64,000 bases of DNA from Pseudomonadota bacterium (GTDB lineage Bacteria; Pseudomonadota; Gammaproteobacteria; Steroidobacterales; Steroidobacteraceae), in contig JADJOO010000003.1 of assembly GCA_016713725.1 (NCBI GenBank), positions 1 to 64,000 of the forward strand. The letters are read 5' to 3'. Both the position numbers and the translations under genes were made by a program. Below are positions 34,958-45,551 of this stretch, piece by piece. The stretch's first letter is position 1. Each line of letters begins with the position of its first letter. The notes beneath the pieces are model-generated. The model was not told the DNA's origin and made no database searches. It saw nothing but the letters and a program-made list of their open reading frames with translations.

Positions 34958-36795
34958 ATGAGCGCCAACATCGTGACCACGCTGCCCCTGGGCCCGCTCG
35001 ACCCTGAGCGGACCGAGTTGCTGCTGCGTGTCGTCGAAGGGCTGGAGCCGTCCACGCTGCAGTGGCTCTCGGGTTTCGCTGCTGGTGTTGCACACGAGCG
35101 CGCGGCCGGCCGGCCGGGCGTTTCTCTGCCAATCGGTCCGGTCGTGGCCCCGGCAGTCCGCGCCGAACCCACCGCGCGGCTGACCATCGTCTACGGTTCC
35201 CAGACGGGCAACAGCAAGCGCATTGCCGAGCGCCTCGGTCGTGCGGCCGAGGCCGTGGGCCTTGCCGCGCGCGTCTATGCCGCCGGCAACTACCCGGTGA
35301 AGGACCTGGCCAGGGAACGCATGCTGGTGCTGGTCGTCAGCACGCAGGGCGATGGCGATCCGCCGGACGACGCGCGTGGACTGATCGAGTTCCTGCAGTC
35401 GCGTCGCGCACCGAAGCTCGAGCAGTTGTCGTATTCGGTGCTCGCACTTGGCGATTCCAGCTACCCGAAGTTCTGCGAGACCGGCAGGCAGGTGGACGAG
35501 CGGCTCCTCGCGCTCGGCGCCCGGCGGCTCCTCGACCGCGTCGACTGCGACGTCGACTACGACACCCTCGCCAACGCGTGGCTGGAGCGCGTCGTCACTG
35601 GCGCTCGCGAAGCATTGGGTGGCACCACGCCGTCCGCGACCGTCACGCGATTGCGCACGGCCCCCGTCGAACCGCAGTTCTCGCGCGAACAGCCGTTTTC
35701 GGCCGAAATCATTGCGAACCAGTCGCTGACCGGGCGGGGCGCCACCAAGGAAGTCCGGCACCTCGAGCTCAGCCTCGCGGGCTCGGGCCTCACGTATGCG
35801 CCGGGCGATGCGCTCGGCGTGTGGCACGAAAATCCGCCGGCCGTCGTCAGCGACGTGCTGCAGGCGCTGCGCCTCGACGGCGAGCAGGCCGTGGAACTCG
35901 ACGGCAGCGCGAAGCCGCTGCGCGAATGGCTCGCGACTGGCCGCGAACTCACGCGACTGACGCGTCCGTTCCTGACGCAGCAAGCCGAGCGGTCGCAGGA
36001 CGCGCAGCTTGCCGGCGTGCTGCAGCCCGGTCACGAGGCCGGCCTGCGCCGCACGTTGAAGGACCTGCAGGTCGTCGACGTGCTGCAGCGTCACCCCGGC
36101 GAGTGGGATGCCAAGGCATTCGTACAGGCACTGCGTCCGCTGGCGCCGCGGCTGTATTCGATCGCGTCGAGCCAGGAAGCAGTCGGCGAGGAAGCACACC
36201 TCACCGTTGCGCTGGTGGACTACGAACTCGACCGCAAGCGCCGCACGGGCGCGGCCTCGGGATTTCTCGCCAGCCTGCAGGGCGATCAGGCCAGGGCGCG
36301 GGTCTTCGTCGAAGAGAACGAGCGCTTCCGCCTCCCGGCCGACACGTCGCGCGACGTGATCATGATCGGCCCCGGCACCGGCGTGGCCCCGTTCCGTGGT
36401 TTCGTGCAGCACCGCGAGGCGCAGGGCGCGACGGGCCGCAACTGGCTGTTTTTCGGGCGCGACACTTCCAGAGCGAGTTCCTGTACCAGGCCGAATGGCA
36501 GGACGCAGTGAAGCGCGGAGTGCTGAGCCGCTGCGACCTCGCGTTCTCGCGCGACCGCAGCATCCCCCGCGAGTACGTCCAGGACCGCCTGCGCCGCGTG
36601 GGCAAGGACGTCTATGCGTGGCTCGAGAACGGCGCGTACCTCTACGTCTGCGGCGACGCCGAGCAGATGGCGCCCGACGTGAATGCGGCCCTGGTCGACA
36701 TCGTCGCGGAGCACGGCGGCAGAAGCCGTGACGACGCTGACGCCTACGTGCGCCGGCTGGCGGACGATCGCCGTTACCTGCGCGACGTGTACTGA
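34958..36795 (+). pseudogene. cysJ: sulfite reductase (NADPH) flavoprotein alpha subunit, one frameshift
   Basis: Diflavin reductase that passes NADPH electrons through FAD and FMN to CysI. From ATG 34958 (GCGAGGA upstream) the protein shows the flavodoxin domain (TIVYGSQTGNSKRIAERLG, about 75; VLALGDSSYPKFCETG), the FAD domain (LYSIASSQEAVGEEAHLTVA) and the NADPH site MIGPGTGVAPFRGFVQHREA. At about 36464 one base is missing: the frame shifts inside NWLFFGR-D and continues as HFQSEFLYQAEWQDAVKRGV to the typical end [14 protein letters not shown]. The restored length, about 612, is normal. All neighbours are intact, so a sequencing error is more likely than loss of sulfite reduction. First gene of cysJ-cysI-cysH-cysG. 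Confidence 0.88.
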
Positions 36796-36806
36796 GCCGA
36801 ACGAGC

Positions 36807-38474
36807 ATGACCGAGCAATCACCCGTCGAACGGATCAAGCGCGACAGCCGCCACCTGCGCGGCACGCTGGTGGAAAGCCTGCAGGATCCGCTGACGGGTG
36901 CGATCCGCGAGGACGACACCGTTCTGATCAAGTTCCACGGCAGCTACCAGCAAGACGACCGCGACATCCGCGACGAGCGGCGACGCCAGAAGCTCGAACC
37001 CGCGTACAGCTTCATGATCCGCACCCGGCTGCCGGGCGGCGTCTGCACGCCCGCGCAGTGGCTGCAGCTCGACGAAATTGCACGCCGCTACGCGAATGGC
37101 ACGTTGCGCATCACCACGCGCCAGGCGTTCCAGTTCCACGGCGTGATCAAGACCGAACTGAAGACGACGATGCAGGCGATCAACGCCTCGTTGATGGACA
37201 CGCTGGCCGCCTGCGGCGACGTCAACCGCAACGTGATGGCGAGCGCCAATCCGGTCGAGACGCGCGCTCACCCGGTCGTGCACGAGTGGGCAAGGAAGCT
37301 GTCGGAGCACCTGCTGCCGCAGACCCGCGCCTACCACGAGATCTGGCTCGACGGCGCAAAGGTGTCGAGCACGGAAGAAGAGGTGGAGCCGCTCTACGGT
37401 CCGACCTACCTGCCGCGCAAGTTCAAGGCGGCCATCGTCGTGCCGCCCGTCAACGACGTGGACGTCTTCGCGCACGACCTCGGTTTCATCGCGATCGTCG
37501 AAAACGGCGAGCTGCTGGGTTTCAACCTCACCCTCGGTGGGGGCATGGGCGCCACGCACAATGACGCCGAAACGCACCCGCGCGTTGCCGACGTTGCCGG
37601 CTTCCTCAAGCCCGAGCAGTTGCTCGCCGTGGCCGAGGCGGTGCTCACCACCCAGCGCGACTTCGGCAACCGCGCCGTGCGCAAGCGCGCCCGCCTCAAG
37701 TACACGATCGAAGACCGCGGCCTCGACTGGTTCGTGGCCGAAATCACCCGCCGGCAGGGTTTCGCGCTCGAGCCAGCCCGGCCGTTTGCGTTCGAGACGA
37801 CCGGGGACCGCTTCGGCTGGACCGAAGGGTTCGACGGCCGCTGGCACCTGACGCTGCGCATCGAAGCCGGTCGCGTCGCCGATACGGCCAAGGGTCCCTG
37901 GCTCACGGGCCTGCGCGAGATCGCCAGGGTGCACCGCGGCGACTTTCGCCTGACACCGAACCAGAACCTGACGATCGCCAACGTCGATGCGAACGCACGG
38001 ACGTTCATCGACGGTCTCGTCGTGCGCTACGGGCTCGACCGTCATGCGCGGGCCACGCCGGTCGCGCTCAACGCGCTCGCTTGCGTCGCGTTGCCGACCT
38101 GCGCGCTGGCCATGGCGGAGGCCGAACGCTACCTGCCGCGGCTCACGCAGCTGGTCGACGAACGCCTGGCCGCAAACGGGCTGGCCGGTGCGCCGCTGGT
38201 GCTGCGCATCACCGGCTGTCCGAACGGCTGTGCGCGACCCTATCTCGCGGAAGTCGCGCTCGTGGGTAAAGCACCGGGACGTTACAACCTGTTCTACGGC
38301 GGCGACGGCAAAGGTCAGCGCCTGAACGCGCTGCACCTCGAGAACGTCGACGAGCCCACGATCGTCGCAGCCCTCGACACCGCGTTCGGTCGCTACGCCA
38401 AGGAGCGCACGGAGGGCGAGTGCTTCGGCGACTTCGCCTGGCGCGCAGGCCTGGTCGGGGCGCAGGCGGCATGA
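36807..38474 (+). CDS. cysI: sulfite reductase (NADPH) hemoprotein beta subunit
   Basis: Sirohaem/[4Fe-4S] enzyme reducing sulfite to sulfide, 555 residues. The N-terminal substrate-binding region has TRQAFQFHG and the domain [16 protein letters not shown] element ([14 protein letters not shown]). The four cysteines that hold the cluster and bridge to sirohaem are C426 and C432 (CVALPTC) and C471 and C475 ([10 protein letters not shown]), the spacing typical of CysI. The C-terminus is [18 protein letters not shown] and beyond. It lies 11 bases after cysJ and overlaps cysH by four bases (ATGA at 38471), so the genes form one transcription and translation unit; the sirohaem it needs is made by cysG downstream. 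Confidence 0.95.
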   Translation: MTEQSPVERIKRDSRHLRGTLVESLQDPLTGAIREDDTVLIKFHGSYQQDDRDIRDERRRQKLEPAYSFMIRTRLPGGVCTPAQWLQLDEIARRYANGTLRITTRQAFQFHGVIKTELKTTMQAINASLMDTLAACGDVNRNVMASANPVETRAHPVVHEWARKLSEHLLPQTRAYHEIWLDGAKVSSTEEEVEPLYGPTYLPRKFKAAIVVPPVNDVDVFAHDLGFIAIVENGELLGFNLTLGGGMGATHNDAETHPRVADVAGFLKPEQLLAVAEAVLTTQRDFGNRAVRKRARLKYTIEDRGLDWFVAEITRRQGFALEPARPFAFETTGDRFGWTEGFDGRWHLTLRIEAGRVADTAKGPWLTGLREIARVHRGDFRLTPNQNLTIANVDANARTFIDGLVVRYGLDRHARATPVALNALACVALPTCALAMAEAERYLPRLTQLVDERLAANGLAGAPLVLRITGCPNGCARPYLAEVALVGKAPGRYNLFYGGDGKGQRLNALHLENVDEPTIVAALDTAFGRYAKERTEGECFGDFAWRAGLVGAQAA

Positions 38475-39226
38475 GCCGTGGAGGACTGGCGGAAATGAGA
38501 GCACTGGCCTGGGACCCGGCGCGGGCGATGCACGAGCCGACCATCATGGACGAGGTCAACAGCGACCTCGAGCGCATGAGCGCCGAGGAACGCGTGCGCT
38601 GGGCCGTGGCCAACCTGCCGGGCGAGCAGGCGTTGTCTTCGAGTTTTGGCGCGCAGGCGGCCGTGTCGCTGCACATGGTGACGCGCCAGTTGCCCTCGCT
38701 GCCGGTTGTCCTGATCGACACCGGGTACCTGTTTCCCGAGACGTACCGTTTCATCGACGACCTGGTCGAGAAACTCGACTTGAACCTCAAGGTCTACCAG
38801 CCGCGGGTCTCGTCGGCCTGGCTCGAGGCCCGGCACGGCCGGCTCTGGGAGCACGGCATCGACGGCATCGACCGCTACAACGAGTTGCGCAAGAACGAGC
38901 CGATGCAGCGTGCCCTGCGTGAACTCGGCGTGCACACGTGGTTCGCTGGCCTGCGCCGCGAGCAGGCCGGGACGCGCAGCCGCATCCGGCCGCTCGAATG
39001 GCGCGATGGCCGCTGGAAGGTGCATCCGATCTTCGACTGGACCGACCGCCAGGTCTTCGATTACCTGCGCCAGCACGAACTGCCGTACCACCCGCTCTGG
39101 CACGAAGGGTACGTCTCGATCGGCGACTGGCACACCACGCGCACGCTGGCAGAGGCCGGCGACGCCGAGGCAACGCGCTTTTTCGGCCTGAAGCGCGAAT
39201 GCGGCATCCACGGCCTCGAAGGCTGA
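38471..39226 (+). CDS. cysH: phosphoadenylyl-sulfate (or adenylyl-sulfate) reductase
   Basis: Thioredoxin-dependent reductase that turns PAPS (or APS) into sulfite, 251 residues. Motifs: [15 protein letters not shown] as the nucleotide-binding loop (about 56-70), [28 protein letters not shown] and the C-terminal catalytic KRECGIHG. No CC...CxxC cluster motif is present, which fits the PAPS-specific, cluster-free type; that inference could be tested biochemically. The ATG at 38471 overlaps the cysI stop. It is followed by cysG after one base. The sulfate-activating genes cysD, cysN and cysC are not in the window. Confidence 0.94.
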   Translation: MSRGGLAEMRALAWDPARAMHEPTIMDEVNSDLERMSAEERVRWAVANLPGEQALSSSFGAQAAVSLHMVTRQLPSLPVVLIDTGYLFPETYRFIDDLVEKLDLNLKVYQPRVSSAWLEARHGRLWEHGIDGIDRYNELRKNEPMQRALRELGVHTWFAGLRREQAGTRSRIRPLEWRDGRWKVHPIFDWTDRQVFDYLRQHELPYHPLWHEGYVSIGDWHTTRTLAEAGDAEATRFFGLKRECGIHGLEG

Positions 39227-39227
39227 C

Positions 39228-40634
39228 ATGCGCTATTTCCCGCTCTTCGCCGATCTGCACGACAGGCGGGTCCTCGTCGTCGGCGGCGGCGCGGTGGCCG
39301 AGCGGAAAGTGCGACTGCTGCTCGAGGCGGGCGCACGGGTGCGGCTCGTCGCGCCGGAAGTCACGGCATGGTTGCGTGAGCACCCGTCCATCACGGTCCA
39401 CCGCGAGCAGTTCGACCCGCAGCACTTCGAAGGCGCGGTATTTGCCATCGCAGCGACCGACGATCGCGCGGTGAACGAAGCGGTCGCGGCCGCTGGGCGC
39501 GAACGCAATGCCCTCGTCAACGTCGTCGACGTCGCGGAGCTCTCGAGCTTCATCGTGCCTGCGATCGTCGACCGGACGCCCCTGGTCATCGCGATTTCGA
39601 CCGGCGGCGTCGCCCCGGTGCTTGCGCGGCTTGTGCGCGAACGGCTCGAGTCACTGATCGACGGGTCATTCGGCCAGCTGGCAGGCCTGCTGCAACGGTG
39701 GCGCGGCAGGATCAAAGGCGGGCTGCCTGACGTCAATGCGCGTCGCCGGTTCTACGAAACGGTAGTGCGCGGGCAGGTTGCCGCACTGGTGCGCAACAAT
39801 GACCTGCCGCGCGCGGAGCGTGAACTCGAGCGCACCTTGCAGCAGGCCGATACGCCGCGGCAAGGCCGCGTAGTCCTGGTAGGCGCAGGACCCGGCGATG
39901 CTGGCCTGCTGACCTTGAACGCATTGCGGGCCTTGCAGGAAGCGGACGTGATCCTGCACGACCGGCTGGTCGCAGACGAAGTGCTGAACCTCGCGCGGCG
40001 CGATGCGGACCGCATCTGCGTCGGCAAGATGGCGGGTGGCCACTCCGTGTCGCAGGGACGCATCAACGAGCTGCTGCTTGAGCAGGCGCGGCTCGGCCGG
40101 CGCGTCGTGCGCTTGAAGGGCGGCGATCCGTTCATTTTCGGCCGCGGCGGCGAGGAGCTGGAGTTCCTCGAGCAGCATGGCATTCCGTTCGAGGTCGTTC
40201 CGGGCATCACGGCAGCCATTGCCTGTGGCGCCTACGCCGGAATCCCGCTCACGCATCGTGAGCATGCGCAGTCCGTGCGGTTCGTGACGGCGCACAGTGG
40301 CGACTCGATGGGCGACCTCGACTGGGCCACGCTGGCCCGGGAACGGCAGACGCTCGCGCTCTACATGGGCGTGGCGGGCCTCGGCACGATTCGCGACCAG
40401 CTGGTGCGGCACGGGCGTGCGCCTTCGACGCCGGTGGCCATCGTCGAGAACGGCTCGCGCTCGAACCAGCGGGTTGTGCTCGCGACCCTCGCCGAACTCG
40501 AGGATGCCGGACGCGCCGCGGCCGTGAAGTCGCCGGCGCTCGTCATCGTGGGCGAGGTGGCCGCGCTGGCCGGCAAGCTGCACTGGTTCGGATCGGCGCC
40601 CGTCTCATGGCAGGCACTTCGGGCAGTGGCCTGA
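39228..40634 (+). CDS. cysG: siroheme synthase (uroporphyrinogen III methyltransferase / precorrin-2 dehydrogenase / sirohydrochlorin ferrochelatase)
   Basis: Trifunctional enzyme making the sirohaem needed by CysI, 468 residues. The N-terminal half is the NAD-dependent dehydrogenase/ferrochelatase with [20 protein letters not shown] (about 15-34) and [19 protein letters not shown], whose serine lies at the position of the phosphorylated S128 of the Salmonella enzyme. The C-terminal half is the SAM-dependent methyltransferase: [50 protein letters not shown] and [20 protein letters not shown]. Fusion of both halves is normal for CysG. It ends the sulfate-assimilation operon and converges with the TonB-dependent receptor gene 18 bases later. 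Confidence 0.96.
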   Translation: MRYFPLFADLHDRRVLVVGGGAVAERKVRLLLEAGARVRLVAPEVTAWLREHPSITVHREQFDPQHFEGAVFAIAATDDRAVNEAVAAAGRERNALVNVVDVAELSSFIVPAIVDRTPLVIAISTGGVAPVLARLVRERLESLIDGSFGQLAGLLQRWRGRIKGGLPDVNARRRFYETVVRGQVAALVRNNDLPRAERELERTLQQADTPRQGRVVLVGAGPGDAGLLTLNALRALQEADVILHDRLVADEVLNLARRDADRICVGKMAGGHSVSQGRINELLLEQARLGRRVVRLKGGDPFIFGRGGEELEFLEQHGIPFEVVPGITAAIACGAYAGIPLTHREHAQSVRFVTAHSGDSMGDLDWATLARERQTLALYMGVAGLGTIRDQLVRHGRAPSTPVAIVENGSRSNQRVVLATLAELEDAGRAAAVKSPALVIVGEVAALAGKLHWFGSAPVSWQALRAVA

Positions 40635-40652
40635 AGACGACCCGCCCGGCGA

Positions 40653-42756
40653 CTACTTCGCCTGCCAACCCAGCTCCGCGAACACCGAGCGCGGGCGTCC
40701 CGGAAAATAGCGATAGTTGCCGAAGGCAAAGTCGGCACGGTCTGCATACGCGCGATCAAGCACATTGTTGACGCGCAGCGTCAGCGTCCATCGTGGCAGG
40801 AAGTCCCAGCGCGCCCGCAGGTTCAGCAGTTCGTGGCCGGTGTAACGATGGGCGTTGGCTGCATCGACGAAATAGTCGCCCACCACGAGCCATTCGGCTT
40901 CTGCGGCCACCGTTGGCGATGGCCTGTACTCGAGTGCGGCACGCAACAGGTCGCGCGGCGCAGTGTCCACGTCGTTGCCGGCGGTGATCGTCTCACCGCC
41001 CTCGATTGCGCGCGAGAATTCGTATCGATGCCTGGCGTACGTGCCTGCGACGGTTGCGGAGAGCGCGTCCAGCGCCTGCCACGTCAGCGAGTACTCGACG
41101 CCTTCGTGCGAGGTGCGGCCTGCGCTCACATAGAAGCCGTTCGAGTCGCGGAGGATGACGTTGTCCTTGCGCATGTCGAAGCCGGCCAGCTCGCCGCGCC
41201 AGTCGCCACGCGCGAACTTCAGGCCGACTTCATAAGCGTCCACCTGCTCGGAATCGAGATCGGCCACCGACTGATTGCGCTGCAGCCGGTAGAGCTCGGT
41301 CATTTCCGGCGGACGAAACCCACGCGATGCGTTGGCATACAGCATCAGGTCCGTGGCCGCGTCCCAGCGCAGGCTGAGCTTCGGCGCCGCGTTGGCGAAG
41401 GAATCGCTGCGATCGGCCGGCCGGCTGTACAGGCACCCTGCCGGCAGGCACGGCACGCCGTTCTCGTCCGTGTTGCCGGCCAGCATGCGGTTGTCGTAAT
41501 CGTAGCCGACGTATTCCACGCGCACGCCTGCGCCCGCGTGCAGCGACGGCGTCAAGGCGTAGTCGAGCTGCGCATAGCCGCCGACCACGTTCGACGTCAC
41601 GCTGTAGTCATAGTGCAGGCCGGCGGGACGAATTGCGTTGGCGGCCGGGCTGCCTCCGGTCGTGGGCCCATCCTGATCTTCGACGAGGAAAGAATCCGCC
41701 CACTCGAGGTCGAGCCCGGTGATCAGGCCAGAGGCGGTCGCCGAAATCCCAGTCGAAGCTCGTCATCACGCCCGCACTCTCCTGGCCATTGCGTTCGACC
41801 GGCTGGCCGAGCAGGAAGTGCTGCAGGAAGTCCATGCGCGAAGTGCGCAGGTAGGGCCGCAGTTCCAGTTGCCCGGGCAGGGACGTCTGCGGTTGCACCA
41901 GTCCCGTGATCCGCACGGCGTTGGCGTTGCGATAGGCCTCCGGGTTCAGGTTCTGCACGCTGAGCGCGGGGTCGCGATAGGCGTTCTTGCCCAGGATGAA
42001 TCCGGCCGTCTCCTGTTCGAGCTTCGTCGCCGCCAGATCGAACCGCGAGGGGATACTGCCTCCCGCGCCGGTCGTGAGCGTGGCATTCAGCTTGCCCTCG
42101 TCGAAACCGGACTCGTCACGCCAGCCGCCGTCGTGTGTGTACAGCGCCTTGATGCCAAAAGCGGTGGTCTCTCCCTGGTGCGAAGCGATCAGGCTACCGC
42201 GCGTGTACTGGTCCGGGCCCAGGCCAAGTCCCAGCTGCCAGGGCGGCAGTTCCGTTGGCGCGTCCTGCAGCACGTTGATCGTGCCGTGCACGGAATTCGA
42301 GCCGTAGAGGGCCGTGCCGGTGCCGCGCAGGACTTCGATTGCGTCGGCCTGCTCGGTGTTGATCTCGAGCATCTCGTTGACGTTGCAGAAGCCCACCGGG
42401 CGGATCGGCACGCCGTTTTCCAGGAACAGGAACGCACCGCACGAGCCTGCGCCGGTCAGTACCGGCGAGCGGATTGCGGTGAGGCTTTCCTGTCCGCTGC
42501 CACGCTGCACCATCACCCCGGGTACGCGATTGAGCGCTTCTGAACTATGGGTAGCGCCGAGCAGTTCGATAGCGCTCCGGTCGACGCGCCCGATGCTGAG
42601 TGGCGTTGCCAGCGTGGCCACGGGTTGCCGTTGCGCAGTCACGACGACGACCTCGAGCGTCGGGGACTCTGCCCGCGCGGCTGTGGCTGCGGCGATGCTC
42701 ACGCCAGCGATGAGCAACGTGCGGCAGCGCGCCAATCGAAAATTCAGCAAAGTCAT
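40653..42756 (-). pseudogene. TonB-dependent receptor, one frameshift
   Basis: Outer-membrane receptor for a scarce ligand, perhaps a siderophore or cobalamin-like compound. From ATG 42756: signal peptide (LLIAGVSIAAATAARA), TonB-box-like TLEVVVVTAQRQ, plug domain (EALNRVPGVMVQRGSGQES, ADAIEVLRGTGTALYGSNSV, GTINVL) and barrel strands. Near 41742 the frame shifts by one base: GDRLWPDHR in one frame becomes ASGLITGLDLEWADS in the next, which then runs to the C-terminal barrel end RPRSVFAELGWQAK. The restored length, about 700, is usual. It is read divergently from the patatin gene. No cobalamin riboswitch was found upstream, and the sulfur operon beside it may be coincidental. Confidence 0.85.
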
Positions 42757-42834
42757 GGAAGATGGATTCAGCTGTGGCGCGGGATGCGGTTTCGCCGGCC
42801 ATTATTACCGACCGGCAACGGGAGTGGTGTCGAC

Positions 42835-42848
42835 GTTTGCTACCATCG
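42835..42848 (+). promoter_or_regulatory. extended -10 promoter of the patatin gene
   Basis: GTTTGCTACCATCG, identical to the 14-mer before aguA, carries TGC-TACCAT (hexamer 42841-42846). Transcription would start near 42853, leaving a 17-base leader with GGAG before the ATG at 42870. On the other strand TAATAAT at 42801-42807 may serve the divergent receptor gene. Confidence 0.45.
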
Positions 42849-42869
42849 CCGCACTTTCTGGAGCTGGCA

Positions 42870-45197
42870 ATGCGAATCCCATTCGTGACCCGCCGCCTGC
42901 GCGCACACCGACTGCAATCTCCGTCCCGTCCGGCATGGTCGCGGTGTGCGCTGCTGGCCTGCGTCGGCTTCGCCTGCATGGCTCATGGCCTGCCCGCGCA
43001 GGCAGCGGCGGTGGAGACCGCGGTTCAAGGCGCGCCGGTACAGGTTGCGTCCGAGTCCGCGCGACCCCGTATCGGGCTGGTGTTGAGCGGTGGCGGTGCA
43101 CGCGGCGCAGCCCACGTCGGCGTGATCCGCATGCTCGAGGAAATGCACATCCCGATCGACGCAATCGCTGGCACCAGCATGGGCGCGGTCGTGGGCGGGC
43201 TCTATGCTGCGGGCCTGAGCGGCGACGAAATCGAGCGCGTGTTCCGCGAACTCGACTGGCAGGAAGTGATCCGGGACCGCGCGCCGCGCCGCGAGCTCGC
43301 CTATCGCCGCAAGCAGGACGACCGCAACATCCTCGCCAAGGGCGCGCTCGGCGTGAACACGAGCGCAGGCGTCGTGCTGCCGCTCGGCCTGGTGCAGGGC
43401 CACAAGATCACGCAGGTGTTGCGTGATTCGACGGCCCGTGTCGCCGACGTGCAGGACTTCGACCGACTGCCGACGCGTTTCCGCGCGCTCGCAACCGATC
43501 TCGAAACGGGCGAGGCCGTCGTCATGGGGCAGGGCGACCTGGTGACCGTCCTGCGCGCGAGCATGTCGGCGCCGGGCGTGCTCACGCCGGTCGAGATGAA
43601 TGGCCGCCTGCTGGTCGATGGCGGCCTCGTCGACAACCTGCCCGTCGAACTGGCGCAGAGCATGGGTGTCGACCGGCTCATCGTAGTCGACGTGAGCTTT
43701 CCGTTGGCGAGGCGCGACGGACTGGGTTCGGCGTTCGACATCACGAACCAGATGGTCGGCATCATGGTCCGGCGCAGTACGCTCGAATCCAAGAAGCACC
43801 TGCAGCCGGGCGACGTGCTGATCGAACCCGACCTCGGCGCGATGACTGCCATCGAGTTCGGCCGCATGCCGCAGGTGATGGAGCAGGGACGGAAGGCGGC
43901 CAGCGCGCAGGCCCCCGCGCTCGCAGCACTGTCGTTGTCCGCGGCTGACTACGAGCACTACGTCGCGCAGCGGGCTCGCACTATGGAACCCGCCGTGCAG
44001 GTCGCGTTCGTGCGCCCGGGCAACCAGTCGCAGGAAGAAGCGCACCGGGTCGAAGCCGTCTTCGGCGACCTGGCCGGCAAGCCACTCGACCGTCCCGAAC
44101 TGCAGGAACGCCTTGCCTCGCAGTATCGCCTCGACGATTTCGAATCCGTCGACTACCAGATCGTCCGCAGCGACGCGGGCGAGCGCGGACTGGAAATCGA
44201 CTTGCGCCGCAAGTCCTGGGGCCCGACATTCCTGCGGCTAGGCGTGGGCGTGGAAAACGATTTCGAAGGCGGCGCCACGGCGAATGCAGCGGCACAGCTG
44301 CGCATGACGCGCGTCAATGCGCTCGACGCCGAATGGATCATCGACGGCCAGATCGGCGAGGAGCCGACGCTGCGGACCGAGTTCTACCAGCCGCTGTCGC
44401 TGCGGCGGCCGTATTTCATCGCGCCGGGATTCCGCTACGAACAGCTCACGCTGCAGATCGTCAGTGACGAAGGGCAGCGGCTCGCGCGTTATCGCACTCG
44501 CGACACCGAGGTGTCGCTGGCAGTGGGCGCGGAGCTGTCGAACTGGGGCGAAGTGCGGGTGGGCATGCGTCGCGGCGATGGCAGCAGCCACGTGCTGGTC
44601 GGCGATCCGGCCCTGCCGACAACCGATTTCGACCTCGGCGGTGCGTTCGTGAACTTCGGCTACGACCGGCTCGACAGCGGTTATTTCCCGAAGCAAGGCC
44701 AGGCATTCCGCGCGAGCTGGCTCGCTGATCGCGAATCTCTCGGGGCCACGCGCGATGCGGACATCGTCCGCGCATCGTGGCAACTGGCCCGCAGTCGCGG
44801 CCGCTACAGCCTGGTGTGGTCGATGGACGGCGGCTCGGCCCTCGACGACCAGGTCGTTTCGCCGCAGGAACTTTTCACGCTCGGCGGCCTGTTCGACATC
44901 TCCGGGCTCGCCTCCGACGCCAGGGTGGGCACCCAGTACGGCATCGCGCGCGCCATCCTGTACCGCCGTATCAGCCGGGGCGGCACGGGCTTCTTCGAGT
45001 TCCCGGCTTACATCGGCTTCTCGGTGGAAGCCGGCAACGTATGGGCGACCCGCGATGACGTCGACTTCGGGGACCTCGAAACGGGCGGCAGCCTGTTCCT
45101 CGGCGCCGAGAGCCCGTTCGGCCCGGTCTACCTGGCCGCGGGCCTCGCGAGCGGCGGCGAACGGGCCTTTTACCTCTACCTCGGCAAGACGTTCTGA
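42870..45197 (+). CDS. patatin-like phospholipase fused to outer-membrane beta-barrel (type Vd autotransporter, PlpD-like)
   Basis: A 775-residue exported protein. The signal peptide (CALLACVGFACMAHGLPAQA) precedes a patatin lipase domain (about 65-270) with oxyanion loop LSGGGARGAAHVG, nucleophile S103 in GTSMG and catalytic D250 in VDGGLVDN. A POTRA-like segment follows (about 365-450), then a 16-strand-like barrel (LRLGVGVENDFEGGATANAA, FSVEAGNVWATRDDVDFG) ending AFYLYLGKTF. This is the layout of PlpD, where the barrel exports its own lipase domain. Start: ATG 42870 has GGAG eight bases upstream and starts the signal peptide; the longer frame from 42762 is unlikely. Likely phospholipase A activity at the cell surface or released (family inference). 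Confidence 0.92.
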   Translation: MRIPFVTRRLRAHRLQSPSRPAWSRCALLACVGFACMAHGLPAQAAAVETAVQGAPVQVASESARPRIGLVLSGGGARGAAHVGVIRMLEEMHIPIDAIAGTSMGAVVGGLYAAGLSGDEIERVFRELDWQEVIRDRAPRRELAYRRKQDDRNILAKGALGVNTSAGVVLPLGLVQGHKITQVLRDSTARVADVQDFDRLPTRFRALATDLETGEAVVMGQGDLVTVLRASMSAPGVLTPVEMNGRLLVDGGLVDNLPVELAQSMGVDRLIVVDVSFPLARRDGLGSAFDITNQMVGIMVRRSTLESKKHLQPGDVLIEPDLGAMTAIEFGRMPQVMEQGRKAASAQAPALAALSLSAADYEHYVAQRARTMEPAVQVAFVRPGNQSQEEAHRVEAVFGDLAGKPLDRPELQERLASQYRLDDFESVDYQIVRSDAGERGLEIDLRRKSWGPTFLRLGVGVENDFEGGATANAAAQLRMTRVNALDAEWIIDGQIGEEPTLRTEFYQPLSLRRPYFIAPGFRYEQLTLQIVSDEGQRLARYRTRDTEVSLAVGAELSNWGEVRVGMRRGDGSSHVLVGDPALPTTDFDLGGAFVNFGYDRLDSGYFPKQGQAFRASWLADRESLGATRDADIVRASWQLARSRGRYSLVWSMDGGSALDDQVVSPQELFTLGGLFDISGLASDARVGTQYGIARAILYRRISRGGTGFFEFPAYIGFSVEAGNVWATRDDVDFGDLETGGSLFLGAESPFGPVYLAAGLASGGERAFYLYLGKTF

Positions 45198-45255
45198 GGT
45201 GCCCGGCAGGGCGCATTCGGAAAGGCTAAAATGCAGGCCTTCCCGGAGAGTCCCC

Positions 45256-45498
45256 ATGGCCATCGCCAACGAACAGAACCTGCGGCAGTCGCTGCCCGCG
45301 TCACGCCCGTTTGGACTGCGCGTTCGCGCACGCCGCAATGACCCGTTCCGTCACCTCGTGGGAGATGACTGGCAGAAGGATCACTGGTTCGCGAGTCTTG
45401 CCGAGCGCGATGCCGCCCTGGTTCAGATGAGTGGCCGGTATGTCTATTTCCGTCCGGGTGACGCACCCACCCTCGACTTTGAGAAAGTCGACCCCTGA
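45256..45498 (+). CDS. small conserved hypothetical protein
   Basis: An 80-residue soluble protein (MAIANEQNLRQSLP start, TLDFEKVDP end) with a GGAGAG Shine-Dalgarno six bases upstream. TAAAAT at 45226-45231 could be its -10. Composition and codon use are those of real genes here, and the sequence contains conserved-looking aromatic pairs (DPFRHLVGDDWQKDHWFAS). I recall similar proteins annotated only as hypothetical in related gammaproteobacteria. No function is proposed. It converges on the RIO-like kinase gene, with a hairpin between them. Confidence 0.75.
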   Translation: MAIANEQNLRQSLPASRPFGLRVRARRNDPFRHLVGDDWQKDHWFASLAERDAALVQMSGRYVYFRPGDAPTLDFEKVDP

Positions 45499-45530
45499 AA
45501 ATCGGCCCTTGAACACCGACTGATGGTCGT

Positions 45531-45551
45531 CGCGGCCGCTCAGTGGCCGCG
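45531..45551. terminator. hairpin between convergent genes
   Basis: CGCGGCC and GGCCGCG form a 7-bp stem with a 7-base loop at the meeting point of two converging genes, overlapping the stop of the kinase gene. There is no T run on either side. Confidence 0.35.

Noticed and set aside
36819..38504. A 561-codon minus-strand frame opposite cysI
   Set aside because: Complementary to the conserved CysI codons, with the unstructured His/Arg/Val-rich composition of antisense frames.
42757..42869. Cobalamin riboswitch upstream of the TonB-dependent receptor
   Set aside because: The gap is too short and lacks the B12-box sequence; only a promoter-like TAATAAT was found.
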